A DNA stretch of 43,295 bases from Christensenellaceae bacterium (GTDB taxonomy: Bacteria; Bacillota; Clostridia; Christensenellales; DTU072), in NCBI GenBank assembly GCA_031259085.1, contig JAIRMA010000088.1, forward strand, positions 1 to 43,295, given 5' to 3'. Both the position numbers and the translations under genes were made by a program. This document shows positions 26,583 through 35,279 of this stretch, one piece after another. The number at the start of each line of letters is the position of its first letter. Positions within the stretch are counted from its first letter, which is position 1. The notes beneath the pieces were generated by a model, which saw only the letters and a program-made list of their open reading frames with translations, was not told the DNA's origin and did no database searches.

Positions 26583-27299
26583 ATGATAATAGACGCAACG
26601 GATATTGAATATCAAAGATTAAACAGAATGGTAAAAAATACCACCGAGGATATTGTAATTAATAATTGTATAGGTCAAAGGTATATTGCCTCAGGGTTAT
26701 CTAATAGAAAAATAACAATTAACGGTACGCCTGGGAGTGCATTAGCTGCTTACCTAGACGGTGCAGAAATCACAGTCCATGGAAATGTGCAAGATGCGAC
26801 TGGTGACACCATGAATGACGGATTAATAGTAATCCATGGAGATGCATCGGATGCATTGGGTTATGCAATGAGAGGCGGAAAAATTTACGTTAAGGGTTCA
26901 GCTGGCTATAGAACAGGAATCCATATGAAAGAATACAAAACCAAAAAGCCAGTTATTATTTTAGGTGAATCTGCGGGCAGTTTCTTAGGTGAATACTTAG
27001 CGGGTGGGATAATAATAGTTTTAGGACTTAATTGTAGTGGACTGACAGTTGGGAACTTCCCTGGTACAGGGATGCATGGTGGTAAAATATTCTTGCGTGG
27101 GAACAAAATCCCATCGAATTTGCCTCCACAAATATCAAAAGCTATAGCTAGTGACAGTGATATGGAAGAGATAAATTGTTATATAAAAGAGTTTTGTGAT
27201 TTGTTTAATATAGATTATAATTATGTTATAAGTGAAGAATTTACTGTGCTAAAACCAGACAGCAGAAATCCATATCACCAATTGTACGTATCAAATTAA
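26583..27299 (+). CDS. glutamate synthase GXGXG-domain subunit
   Basis: 238 aa right-handed beta-helix equal to the C-terminal structural domain of GltB. Repeated glycine signatures include GTPGSALAAYLDGAEITVHGNVQDATGD, GDASDALGYAMRGG and GSAGYRTG. A family relative is the FwdC subunit of formylmethanofuran dehydrogenase, but the operon context points to glutamate synthase. AGGAG precedes the ATG. Confidence 0.9.
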   Translation: MIIDATDIEYQRLNRMVKNTTEDIVINNCIGQRYIASGLSNRKITINGTPGSALAAYLDGAEITVHGNVQDATGDTMNDGLIVIHGDASDALGYAMRGGKIYVKGSAGYRTGIHMKEYKTKKPVIILGESAGSFLGEYLAGGIIIVLGLNCSGLTVGNFPGTGMHGGKIFLRGNKIPSNLPPQISKAIASDSDMEEINCYIKEFCDLFNIDYNYVISEEFTVLKPDSRNPYHQLYVSN

Positions 27300-27324
27300 T
27301 TAAGAAGCCTGGAGCGATCTTATC

Positions 27325-28638
27325 ATGATGACTAACGAAATATTAGATTTCATACAAGAGAATGATGTTAAATTTATTAAACTTTTCTTTTGTGATTTGC
27401 TTGGAATTCAAAAAAGCATATCAGTGGCGGCTGATGACGCTCAACGCGTATTAACGAATGGTCTTCTCTTTGACGCCTCATCCATCATAGGTTTTTCAGA
27501 AGGATCCAAATCTGATTTATATTTAATCCCAGATGTTTCGACAATGCAAGTATTGCCTTGGCGCCCTGCATCAGGACGCGTTATACGGTTCTTTTGTGAT
27601 ATTAAAAACCCAGATGGGCGTGATTTCAAATTTGATACGAGAGCGCTATTGAAGAACACAGTTGCAAGATTAGAAGAAAAGGGGTATTTGCTTAAAATTG
27701 GCATGGAGTGTGAGTTTTACTTGTTTAAAACTGATTCAAACGGTGATCCTACCATGGTTCCATATGATGATGCAAGATGCTTTGATATTTCACCACTAGA
27801 CAAATGTGAAAACATAAGACGCGAGATGTGTTTAACCCTCAGTGAAATGGGTTTTTCTCCAGAGGTATCACACCATGAAAGCGGTCCTGGTCAAAACGAA
27901 ATTGATTTTTATTATAGAGGGTCATTATCTGGGGCTGATACATTCATGGCGTTCAAAGGCGCGATAAAGGCAATTGCAGCAAAAAACGGAGCTTTTGCTT
28001 CATTCATGCCAAAGCCGTTCTTTGACAAAAGTGGGAGCGGGTTGCATTTAAACATATCATTGACTAAGAATGGTGAAAACGTGTTTTTAGGATCTAAAGG
28101 CGCATTGGGAAAAATAGGACAAAGTTTCGTTGCTGGTGTTTTATCTAAGAGCCGTGAAATTTCAGCATATATGAATTCTAACTTTAATTCCTATCATCGC
28201 TTAGGTGAGTTTGAAGCACCTTTATATGTATCTTGGTCAAACCAAAACAGATCGCAACTCATACGGATCCCATCTGCTAATATGAGTGAAGTTTGTATGG
28301 AAGTTAGAAATCCAGATCCTGCACTTAATCCATATTTAGCTTTTAATCTACTCATAAATGCAGGTATTGACGGGGTTGAAAGTAACATGAAATTACCTGA
28401 TCCAGTAGATGAAAATTTATATGATGCAGGAGATGAGATCACTTCAAAATTGGAGAGGTTGCCTGCTACGTTTGAAGATGCGCTAAACTTAGCTTTAAAT
28501 AGTGATTTCGTTAATAATACAATAGGACATGAGCTTAACCTAGAATATTATAAATGCAAGACTGCAGAATTGCGTGAGCTTGAGTCATATTCTGATAAGG
28601 AAAAATTCATTTTTAACAATTATTTTAGGAGAATTTAA
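27325..28638 (+). CDS. glnA: glutamine synthetase, type I
   Basis: 437 aa. It makes glutamine from glutamate, ammonia and ATP; active enzymes of this type are dodecamers. Signatures include the beta-grasp N-terminus (FIKLFFCDLLGIQKS), GMECEFYLFK, GPGQNEIDF, the ATP loop KPFFDKSGSGLHLNISL and the EVCMEVRNPDPALNPYLAF segment. The length fits the short GSI-alpha form. A tyrosine lies in ENLYD, near where adenylylation occurs in GSI-beta; whether it is modified is unknown. Coupled to the glutamate synthase subunits, it completes the GS-GOGAT cycle in one transcript. Two ATGs are in tandem; the first has better spacing to GGAG. Confidence 0.95.
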   Translation: MMTNEILDFIQENDVKFIKLFFCDLLGIQKSISVAADDAQRVLTNGLLFDASSIIGFSEGSKSDLYLIPDVSTMQVLPWRPASGRVIRFFCDIKNPDGRDFKFDTRALLKNTVARLEEKGYLLKIGMECEFYLFKTDSNGDPTMVPYDDARCFDISPLDKCENIRREMCLTLSEMGFSPEVSHHESGPGQNEIDFYYRGSLSGADTFMAFKGAIKAIAAKNGAFASFMPKPFFDKSGSGLHLNISLTKNGENVFLGSKGALGKIGQSFVAGVLSKSREISAYMNSNFNSYHRLGEFEAPLYVSWSNQNRSQLIRIPSANMSEVCMEVRNPDPALNPYLAFNLLINAGIDGVESNMKLPDPVDENLYDAGDEITSKLERLPATFEDALNLALNSDFVNNTIGHELNLEYYKCKTAELRELESYSDKEKFIFNNYFRRI

Positions 28639-29125
28639 TGAGGATTCTCTTTGTATGTTCTAGTAATGTTTGTAGAAGTCCATATTGCGAATTTGTTTTT
28701 AGAAGAATGGTAAATGCTAATCCTGTGCTCAATAAAAATATCGAATGGATTAGATCAGCTGCGGTCTTTAATCACAGCAAAAAGCTTCATTCAAAAGCTC
28801 GCCTCGCACTTTTAAATGAAGGATTTAGTTCTAGAGAATTAGATTTACATAAGCCCGCCTATAAAAAAGTGATAAACATCTTTTTGAAAAGGCGGATATC
28901 ATAATAGGTATGACAAAATCTCACAAACATTTGACCCCCTATAAATACAGAAATAAATTCATCACACTGTCGCAGGTTGTAGACAACCAGTATACACCAA
29001 TACCAGACCCTTTCTTAGCAAAAAACCAAGAATCATATAACAAAGTAATGTTTATTATAAAAAACTATCTAGAAAAATATGAGACTATATTATTGTCGCG
29101 ATTTTCAAACGATCAGAATCCTTAA
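28638..29125 (+). pseudogene. low-molecular-weight protein tyrosine phosphatase-like, frameshifted at an A6 run
   Basis: The first frame gives 88 aa with the P-loop CSSNVCRS (C-x5-R-S) at the N-terminus and RSAAVFNHSKKLHSKARLAL, both family features. It stops at 28904. A -1 shift at AAAAAA (28863-28868) restores DKHLFEKADIIIGMTKSHKHL and runs to 29125, including a probable catalytic Asp region (IPDPF). The joined product is about 160 aa, the normal LMW-PTP size. The cause may be a true mutation, a homopolymer sequencing error or slippage. Its ATG shares one base with the glnA stop (TAATG). A phosphatase or arsenate-reductase-like role is inferred. Confidence 0.75.
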
Positions 29126-29174
29126 AAAACACGAGAATTTAAAGCACAATTAAAAAAGTAATGTTTGTGAATGG

Positions 29175-30032
29175 TTAAACGTTCAAATTAGAACAACCTT
29201 TTAAATCAGTTAAATAATCGGATAATATAATGTAAGTATCTAATGGGATAGCTTCTCCTCGTATTTTTTCGGGGATACCCAATTTGCTAAATCCTTTTGC
29301 TAATGTGTCCTTAGATATATTAAAAGTAGCAGATATATTGTTAATCAATGTTTTACGCCGCATTGCAAAGCCTGTTCGAATAAGTTTATGTAATTGAGGC
29401 ATGTCCTTGACCACAACAGGATCCTGTCTTTTTTCGATGTATACTACGGCGCTGTCCACATTAGGAACAGGTCTAAAATTGTTTCGGCTTATAATCCTAG
29501 TAATACAAGCAGTACCAAACAATTGTACTGCTAAAGTAATGGCCCCAAACTCAGGTGTGTTGTGCTGAGCGGTTAATCTTTGCGCAACTTCTTTTTGCAT
29601 TGTCAAAGTTAATGATTTTACAGGTAGTGGGCTTTCTATAAATCTCATAATAAGTGCAGTTGTTATATAATATGGGAGATTTGCAACGACTATGAAGTCA
29701 TCTTTTACAATATCTAAGATTTCAGCATCAGATAATTTTAGAACGTCTTGGTAATATAAATTAACATTAATAGTGTCTTTTAATACTAAATCCAATACGG
29801 GCTTTAGCGAATTGTCTATTTCAAAGGAAAATACTGATTTTGCAATGCGTGAAAGCATAAGAGTCAAAGAGCCTGCGCCAGCCCCGATTTCTAAGACAAC
29901 GCTCTCCTTCGTTGCTTTAGAATCATATCCAATTGAGTTTAAGATTGTAGAATTTGTTAAAAAATTTTGACCTAATGATTTTTTAAATTTGAACCCAGCT
30001 TCCCTTAATATTTCTGATATTGTTTTATCCAT
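29175..30032 (-). CDS. rsmA/ksgA: 16S rRNA dimethyladenosine transferase
   Basis: 285 aa SAM-dependent enzyme that dimethylates the two adjacent adenosines near the 3' end of 16S rRNA. Motifs are KSLGQNFLTNSTIL, the SAM loop EIGAGAGSLT and the catalytic NLPYYITT. The C-terminal helical domain is complete and length is standard. It is the last gene of the phospholipase C-metG-tatD-ksgA run, 59 bases after tatD. The gene order metG-tatD-ksgA is common in Firmicutes, which supports both calls. Confidence 0.96.
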   Translation of the reverse strand: MDKTISEILREAGFKFKKSLGQNFLTNSTILNSIGYDSKATKESVVLEIGAGAGSLTLMLSRIAKSVFSFEIDNSLKPVLDLVLKDTINVNLYYQDVLKLSDAEILDIVKDDFIVVANLPYYITTALIMRFIESPLPVKSLTLTMQKEVAQRLTAQHNTPEFGAITLAVQLFGTACITRIISRNNFRPVPNVDSAVVYIEKRQDPVVVKDMPQLHKLIRTGFAMRRKTLINNISATFNISKDTLAKGFSKLGIPEKIRGEAIPLDTYIILSDYLTDLKGCSNLNV

Positions 30033-30091
30033 GTTTGAATTCCTAGTTTATAGAGCTTATCCCTAAAATAACTTATTAGTTAAAGAAGTAC

Positions 30092-30868
30092 TCAGTTTCT
30101 TAATTTATCAAACAAGCGTTTCGCATTGTTATTAGTCTCTGTTATAATATCGCGATCAGGGAACCAGTCAATTAGTTTTGAAGCAACGAATTTAACATAT
30201 TTAGGGTAGTTTATAGTCCCACGGTGTGGAACAGGTGTCATGTATGGACAGTCAGTTTCGAGCAATAATAAATTGATTGGTACTTGTGCTATTACGTCTT
30301 TTCGGCTGGCATTATTTTTAAATGTTATAGCTCCACCAACTGACACGTACATATCCGTAATACTTTGGTATTGTTTTAGATCATCAGACGTACCTGAATA
30401 ACAATGTAAAACGACACCATGATTTAGGTAATGTTTATTCTGACTGAGCAAAGTAAACATATCCGCATAGGCATCTCGCAAATGAATTATAATGGGGAGA
30501 GACAATGAATTTGCAAGTTCAAGTTGTTCTACAAAAACACGTTTTTGTATAGATTCATCGCTTAAATTATAGTAATAATCCAGCCCAATCTCGCCGATTG
30601 CTACTAGTTTTGGGTTTTGAGAAACACTTATAAAATATTCATAATCAGCTTGAGTAGCATCTTTGGAATCATGAGGATGAATTCCTACTGAACAATAAAT
30701 GTTTTTATATGAGTTGGCAAGGTCTACAGATATCTCACTAGATTGTCTGCTATATCCAACATTAATAATTTTATCAACACCATCCATTTCCATACTAGAC
30801 ACAATATCTGGGACGGACGGCAAGAGCCTTGCGTCATTCAAATGTGCGTGTGTGTCTATTAAGCTCAT
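30092..30868 (-). CDS. tatD: TatD-family metal-dependent hydrolase
   Basis: 258 aa metallo-hydrolase, probably a 3'-5' DNA exonuclease or related DNase. Metal ligands are visible in IDTHAHLND, GEIGLDYYY, IIHLRDA and LLETDCPYMTP. The frame is open for 24 codons upstream, but the ATG at 30868 overlaps the metG stop (ATGA) and begins MSLIDTHAH as in the family, so it is chosen. It lies between metG and ksgA. Confidence 0.94.
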   Translation of the reverse strand: MSLIDTHAHLNDARLLPSVPDIVSSMEMDGVDKIINVGYSRQSSEISVDLANSYKNIYCSVGIHPHDSKDATQADYEYFISVSQNPKLVAIGEIGLDYYYNLSDESIQKRVFVEQLELANSLSLPIIIHLRDAYADMFTLLSQNKHYLNHGVVLHCYSGTSDDLKQYQSITDMYVSVGGAITFKNNASRKDVIAQVPINLLLLETDCPYMTPVPHRGTINYPKYVKFVASKLIDWFPDRDIITETNNNAKRLFDKLRN

Positions 30869-32817
30869 GAAATTATACTGCCACCAGCCATAGGTTTTTC
30901 GGGGGATATAATTACGACAGAGTTTGAATCTTGGGCGCATAGCAACATGCCCTCAGATAAAATGCCACAAATTCGCGTTGGTTCTAAATTAACGATCAAA
31001 CTTACACATTTCCCAATTAAGTCTTCTGGGTTGTAATATTTTGCTATGCCACTTACAATAGTTCTAGTCTCTCCTCCGACATCAACGGTGAGCTTTAATA
31101 ATTTCTCGCTTTTCTTAACGGCATCTGCTGATTTAATAATTCCGACTCTTAGATCCATTTTACTAAATTCGTTATAATTAATGATGTCTTTATCCTTTGT
31201 TCTTGGATTAGCTTCAACTTCAGAAGTACCATTGTTATTTTCGTATTGCATTGACATCTCCTTATTAAGCTCTGCTATTTCAGCGCTTATATCAATCCTA
31301 TAAAAAAGTTTATCTATTACTTTTATCTCGCATCCTGGTTTTAACACACCAAACTTGATTACGTTCTTGAATGAGTTAGGACAAGAGCTTGACAGGCAGT
31401 CTAATATTTTTTTTGGTGTTTCAATCAAAAAGGGGCACAAAAACACTGCAGCAATGCGCAATGATTCTGCGAGATTATACAAAACAGTAGCTAGTCTTGG
31501 CTTGTCCTCAGGCTTTTTTGCTAATAACCATGGAGTGGTTTCATCAATATATTTATTTGCACGGTTAATTAATTTCCAAATTTCTGCTAGTGCATCATTA
31601 ATCTCTAAATTGTCCATGCGGGTCTTTACATTATCATAAAGATCATTAGCGATTTGTATTAATTCATCATCAAAATCAGATTTTAAGAGTGGCTCTGGGC
31701 AGCGACCATCAAAATACTTTTGGATCATGGCTGTTGTTCTACTCAAAAGATTGCCTAGCCCATTGCACAGATCAGCATTTCGTCTAGTTAGAAAGGCGGA
31801 TGTTGTATAATTACTATCATTGCCAAAGACGATATCTCTTAACAAGTAGTATCGCACAGCATCAACTCCGTATTTTTCGCTAAGAATAAATGGGTCTATT
31901 ATGTTACCGAGTGATTTTGACATTTTTTCATTCCCAAAATAAATCCATCCATGAGCAAATAATTTTTTTGGTAGTGGTATATCGAGGGCCATTAATAATG
32001 CTGGCCATATAAGAGCATGAAATCTAACAATCTCCTTGCCCATCATATGCAAATCTGCAGGCCAATATTTTTTGAACAGCGAATCATCTGAGCTCTCATA
32101 TCCTAGAGCTGTGATATAGTTTGTAAGTGCGTCTATCCAAACATACACTATGTGTGCGCGGTCGAATGTGACTTCAATTCCCCATTTTGAGGATGACCTG
32201 CTAACACATATATCTTGCAGACCAGGGCGCAGAAAATTATTTAACATTTCGTTGCGTCTAGATACGGGCAAAAGAAAATCAGGATTTTCTTCAAACAAAT
32301 CTTCTAGTTGTTTTTGATATTTTGATAGTCTAAAAAAATAGCTCTCTTCTTTTGCAATCTCAGTGGGTCTGCCACAGTCTGGGCATTTGCCATCTTTTAA
32401 TTGTCCTGCTGTCCAGAAAGCTTCACATGGATTGCAGTAGTGACCCTCATACTCAGATTTATAGATATCACCTTTATTAAACAATTTTGTAAAGATTTTT
32501 TGTACCGCCGTCTTATGGTAATCATCTGTAGTTCTAATAAACTTATCATAGTTGATGTTTAATAGGCTCCACACATCTTTTAGAATTGCTACTTTGTCAT
32601 CTATAAATGCTTTAACGTCAGTCTGACCTTCTTTGAGCGCAGATTTTTCGATCTTTTGACCATGTTCGTCTGTGCCTGTTAAGAAGAAAGTGTCATAACC
32701 ATCCATCTTTTTAAATCGCGCTATCGCGTCGCAAACGACAGAAGTGTAGCATGTTCCTAGGTGCCACGTACCATTGGCATAATATATTGGTGTTGTGATA
32801 AAATATTTCTTTTTCAT
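30865..32817 (-). CDS. metG: methionyl-tRNA synthetase
   Basis: 650 aa class I synthetase. The HIGH-type motif appears as HLGT at 19-22, and KMSKS is at 298-302. A single zinc knuckle (CNPCEAFW...CPDCG) lies in the connective domain. The C-terminal ~110 residues, from SKMDLRVGIIKSA, are an OB-fold tRNA-binding domain (EMAP/Trbp111 type) fused as in many bacteria. TAGGAG precedes the ATG. It lies 25 bases after the phospholipase gene and overlaps tatD. Confidence 0.97.
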   Translation of the reverse strand: MKKKYFITTPIYYANGTWHLGTCYTSVVCDAIARFKKMDGYDTFFLTGTDEHGQKIEKSALKEGQTDVKAFIDDKVAILKDVWSLLNINYDKFIRTTDDYHKTAVQKIFTKLFNKGDIYKSEYEGHYCNPCEAFWTAGQLKDGKCPDCGRPTEIAKEESYFFRLSKYQKQLEDLFEENPDFLLPVSRRNEMLNNFLRPGLQDICVSRSSSKWGIEVTFDRAHIVYVWIDALTNYITALGYESSDDSLFKKYWPADLHMMGKEIVRFHALIWPALLMALDIPLPKKLFAHGWIYFGNEKMSKSLGNIIDPFILSEKYGVDAVRYYLLRDIVFGNDSNYTTSAFLTRRNADLCNGLGNLLSRTTAMIQKYFDGRCPEPLLKSDFDDELIQIANDLYDNVKTRMDNLEINDALAEIWKLINRANKYIDETTPWLLAKKPEDKPRLATVLYNLAESLRIAAVFLCPFLIETPKKILDCLSSSCPNSFKNVIKFGVLKPGCEIKVIDKLFYRIDISAEIAELNKEMSMQYENNNGTSEVEANPRTKDKDIINYNEFSKMDLRVGIIKSADAVKKSEKLLKLTVDVGGETRTIVSGIAKYYNPEDLIGKCVSLIVNLEPTRICGILSEGMLLCAQDSNSVVIISPEKPMAGGSIIS

Positions 32818-32842
32818 AAATGCTCCTACAAGAATTTATTAG

Positions 32843-33856
32843 TTAAGTAAAGGATTTTGAGTGATCATCAGTAGCAATTAATTCCATGCTTGATTTTGGA
32901 ACAATTCTGCCACTTTCTACTGCGTCCAAATACTCACTATTAAAAGCCCCATTATAGTTTAAGATAAAGTCGTCGAGTTTTAATGACGCCCCTCCGTTGA
33001 TATGCTCTATTGCCTTGTTTAAAAGATCAATCCCACGCTTTTTTGCTAATTCTACCATCTCAGGAAAAGAATAGGTAATTTCAGCGCTAAATCGCTCTTT
33101 ATGAATACTACGATATGGGTGTTTATCCATATTCAAATAATCATATGATGTGTCAATTTTTCGCGGTCTAAGAACAGACAGGAATAAGTGATCAGCCTTC
33201 AATTTTGCATCTATTTTACGGATTATCCAAAATCTTATAGAACCATTTCGATTTCTGTGACAGAGAAATAATAATAATTTGAATAAGAAATAGGATTTTC
33301 TCATATCTCGCACGCTTAATGCAAGATTAAAAACATCTTTATTAATAATCAGAAAAAATTTTCTAATTGTCCGTCTCACACGCGCGGTATTTTTAAACAG
33401 GTAGAAACTGTCTGCTTTTTTGCCTTTAAGATAGACTTTCCCTACAAAAACATCCATTTCAGTTTCAACTATGGCATGTATTACAGTCGATAAATGAGGC
33501 GCATATTTTCGCTTTAGTCTATTCTCAATATAATAATAAACAAATGGATGAATTGTCGAATCAGTAGTATAATGCGTTAAAAAGCCTAAAAAATATGCAT
33601 ATAACGAATCATCTCTATTTTTTGATAAATAATCTGCAGTTTGGACGAATGAAGCATAAATGCCATCATTGTGCAATCTCTCTCCCTCATCGCGTTTTAC
33701 AAGATTAGTCTCAAAGACAAGTCCCATTAATATATCAGGCCCGAGGCTCCCTAAAAAATATTCCTTCTCAAATTTTGTTAGTATAGACTTAGTTCCAACA
33801 TCTAGAGAGTCTCGAACCGCTTCTGCAATGAATTTATGAGTTAATGCATTTGGCAT
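32843..33856 (-). CDS. zinc-dependent phospholipase C family protein
   Basis: 337 aa, with N-terminus MPNALTHKFIAEAV and LGSLGPDILMG, then FLGFLTHYTTDSTIHPF. These His/Asp motifs match the zinc ligands of the phospholipase C/P1 nuclease superfamily as found in clostridial 'zinc dependent phospholipase C' proteins. No signal peptide is evident, unlike secreted toxins, so it is probably intracellular and of unknown substrate. A TTG three codons upstream is possible, but the AGGGA site is too close to it, so ATG is chosen. The adjacent promoter makes this the first gene of the metG run. Confidence 0.8.
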   Translation of the reverse strand: MPNALTHKFIAEAVRDSLDVGTKSILTKFEKEYFLGSLGPDILMGLVFETNLVKRDEGERLHNDGIYASFVQTADYLSKNRDDSLYAYFLGFLTHYTTDSTIHPFVYYYIENRLKRKYAPHLSTVIHAIVETEMDVFVGKVYLKGKKADSFYLFKNTARVRRTIRKFFLIINKDVFNLALSVRDMRKSYFLFKLLLFLCHRNRNGSIRFWIIRKIDAKLKADHLFLSVLRPRKIDTSYDYLNMDKHPYRSIHKERFSAEITYSFPEMVELAKKRGIDLLNKAIEHINGGASLKLDDFILNYNGAFNSEYLDAVESGRIVPKSSMELIATDDHSKSFT

Positions 33857-33917
33857 AAGATACAATCCCTGTGAGAAAGATTTTAGGAAAGACCACTTCC
33901 GCTATTTCAATATGTTT

Positions 33918-33946
33918 ATTTTATCAAAAGCATGCCTAAAATGCAA
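33918..33946 (-). promoter_or_regulatory. promoter of the phospholipase C-metG-tatD-ksgA run
   Basis: On the minus strand TTGCAT, 17 bases, TAAAAT. Transcription would begin about 55 bases before the phospholipase start codon. No T-box is seen ahead of metG. Confidence 0.65.
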
Positions 33947-34339
33947 GTTTTAAACTGACATATTATAACCTTTAGAAATATTTAAGTGTGTTATTATAAA
34001 TATATCATAGCTTAAAACGCCCTTGTCTATTTCTTTATTTAAGAGTTTATAACCCTTAAGTATTCTGGGCTCAGTTACGTTTAGTAATGCGTCTTCTAAG
34101 AAGCAGTGCAATCTCATTTTACAAGTTAGAATAAAGTTTTGTAATATGCTTCTTAGCTTCAGCCGGAAGTATTACATTGTACATTTATTTTTTATGTCTG
34201 GTTTTCTTCTTGTTTGCCTTTGCCTCTTTTTTCTCTTAAGCTCTGCAGAGAAAATCCTTTGCTGGAGTACCAGGATCGAGTTTCGGTAATCCATAATGAA
34301 CTTTATTCTATAGGTTAATATTTCATCATCAAACATCGC

Positions 34340-34479
34340 TCAATCAATGTCATCCCATCTTGGGTCTGTATTAAGATTGTCACGACATTCTTGAATCAGT
34401 CTTGGTATATCTTCTAATGTTACCTTTTGGTATTCTCTATTGTATCATCATCAATAATGTTATCTTTGAAATCATCCAT
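34340..34479 (-). pseudogene. small acidic ORF broken in an A-run, unknown function
   Basis: Starts MDDFKDNIIDDDTIENTK behind an AGGAG site and stops after 19 codons. One extra A in the AAAA run would continue as TLEDIPRLIQECRDNLNTD and end WDDID at 34340, giving about 46 aa. It is acidic and short, reminiscent of an antitoxin or small regulator, but I do not recognise a family. Confidence 0.4.
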
Positions 34480-34510
34480 TTTTAGCTTTTCTCCTATTTT
34501 ATGTAGGTTG

Positions 34511-34539
34511 ATTATACCAGTGTTTTCAGATAATAACAA
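34511..34539 (-). promoter_or_regulatory. promoter before the decayed acidic ORF
   Basis: On the minus strand TTGTTA, 17 bases, TATAAT, ending 31 bases before the ATG at 34479. The intact promoter suggests the broken ORF or its transcript may still be expressed. Confidence 0.5.
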
Positions 34540-34645
34540 ACACAAACCTTAATTTGTGTGTTTATGCACCTACTGGATATTGATAATTAAAAAAAACCTC
34601 TTTCTGCGAACATTTAAGTAGTCAAAACAAATTCCGCATTTTTTT

Positions 34646-34672
34646 AATTGTTGCGCCGCAGGCGCAACAATT
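34646..34672. repeat. perfect 12-bp hairpin with GCA loop
   Basis: AATTGTTGCGCC, loop GCA, GGCGCAACAATT. It is strikingly GC-rich against its surroundings and overlaps the stop codon of the 18-codon ORF. A T-run lies on the 5' side in plus sense, so it is not a standard terminator for either strand. It resembles short dispersed palindromic repeats. Confidence 0.6.
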
Positions 34673-34728
34673 CACTTTTCATACTCGCCTCTTTGTCCGC
34701 CTGCTATACCATTTAGATGTATTTCCAT
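34672..34728 (-). CDS. 18-residue ORF with strong ribosome binding site
   Basis: Encodes MEIHLNGIAGGQRGEYEK. AAAGGAG lies eight bases before the ATG, better than many real genes here. The stop runs into the 12-bp hairpin. It could be a genuine small peptide, a leader peptide, or the first codons of a gene whose remainder was replaced by the hairpin element. No homolog is recognised. Confidence 0.3.
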   Translation of the reverse strand: MEIHLNGIAGGQRGEYEK

Positions 34729-35279
34729 GTGTCGCTCTCCTTTCTGTATTTTATCATTGAATATGACTTAGTGGGCAGATTAAAACGGTAACTTAAATCA
34801 TTTTTGGATGTTTATCAAGATAAATTAAAAAAGACCGTAGGTTTCCCCACAGGAGCACGCTGTGTAGTTTTTTGCTTGCCCTGATAACTCTCCATCTATC
34901 AATCAATCTCAAACAAAATCCATAGCATGAAATACTTTGGGCTACATGATCATCTATGTTTAATTTCAAAAGCAATATAATTTGATATTTAACATTTAAG
35001 GCTACTTATTATGGTTATCAACAGTTAAAATAAAAAGTCATAAAAGTTTCTAAATTGCGATTTTAATTCATTAAAACAACGTTCGAAAATTAAGTTTTGT
35101 TTGAAGTTTAGCTTTTGCTATCATCAAATTTAGAAATGACTCCTTTCATATAAAATATAATTTCATCTGAGCAAGACTACTAAAATTAGTCTTTTCCAGG
35201 TATAAAAAAACATTAACTCTTATGTGAATTAATTAATTCTCTAAAAATTATCGTATTATTAATTCGCACAAATATCTGG

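Larger units (their letters stand above)
33947..35279. other. 1.3-kb gene-poor region with decayed ORFs
   Basis: No intact gene of normal size. The minus strand has a broken ORF at 34340-34479 with its own promoter. Further Lys-rich coding-like fragments lie at about 34150-34335 (pieces such as GLPKLDPGTPAKDFL in shifting frames). There is an 18-codon ORF at 34672-34728 and a hairpin at 34646-34672. A 60-codon frame at 34793-34975 has no recognisable product. Confidence 0.5.

Noticed and set aside
34793-34975. 60-codon minus-strand frame
   Set aside because: No ribosome binding site of note, odd composition and no recognisable motif; not listed as a gene.
35205-35270. Possible terminator after leuB (TGCGAATTAA/TTAATTCACA arms)
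   Set aside because: Long 23-base loop, AT-rich stem and the T-run is several bases away, so too weak to call.
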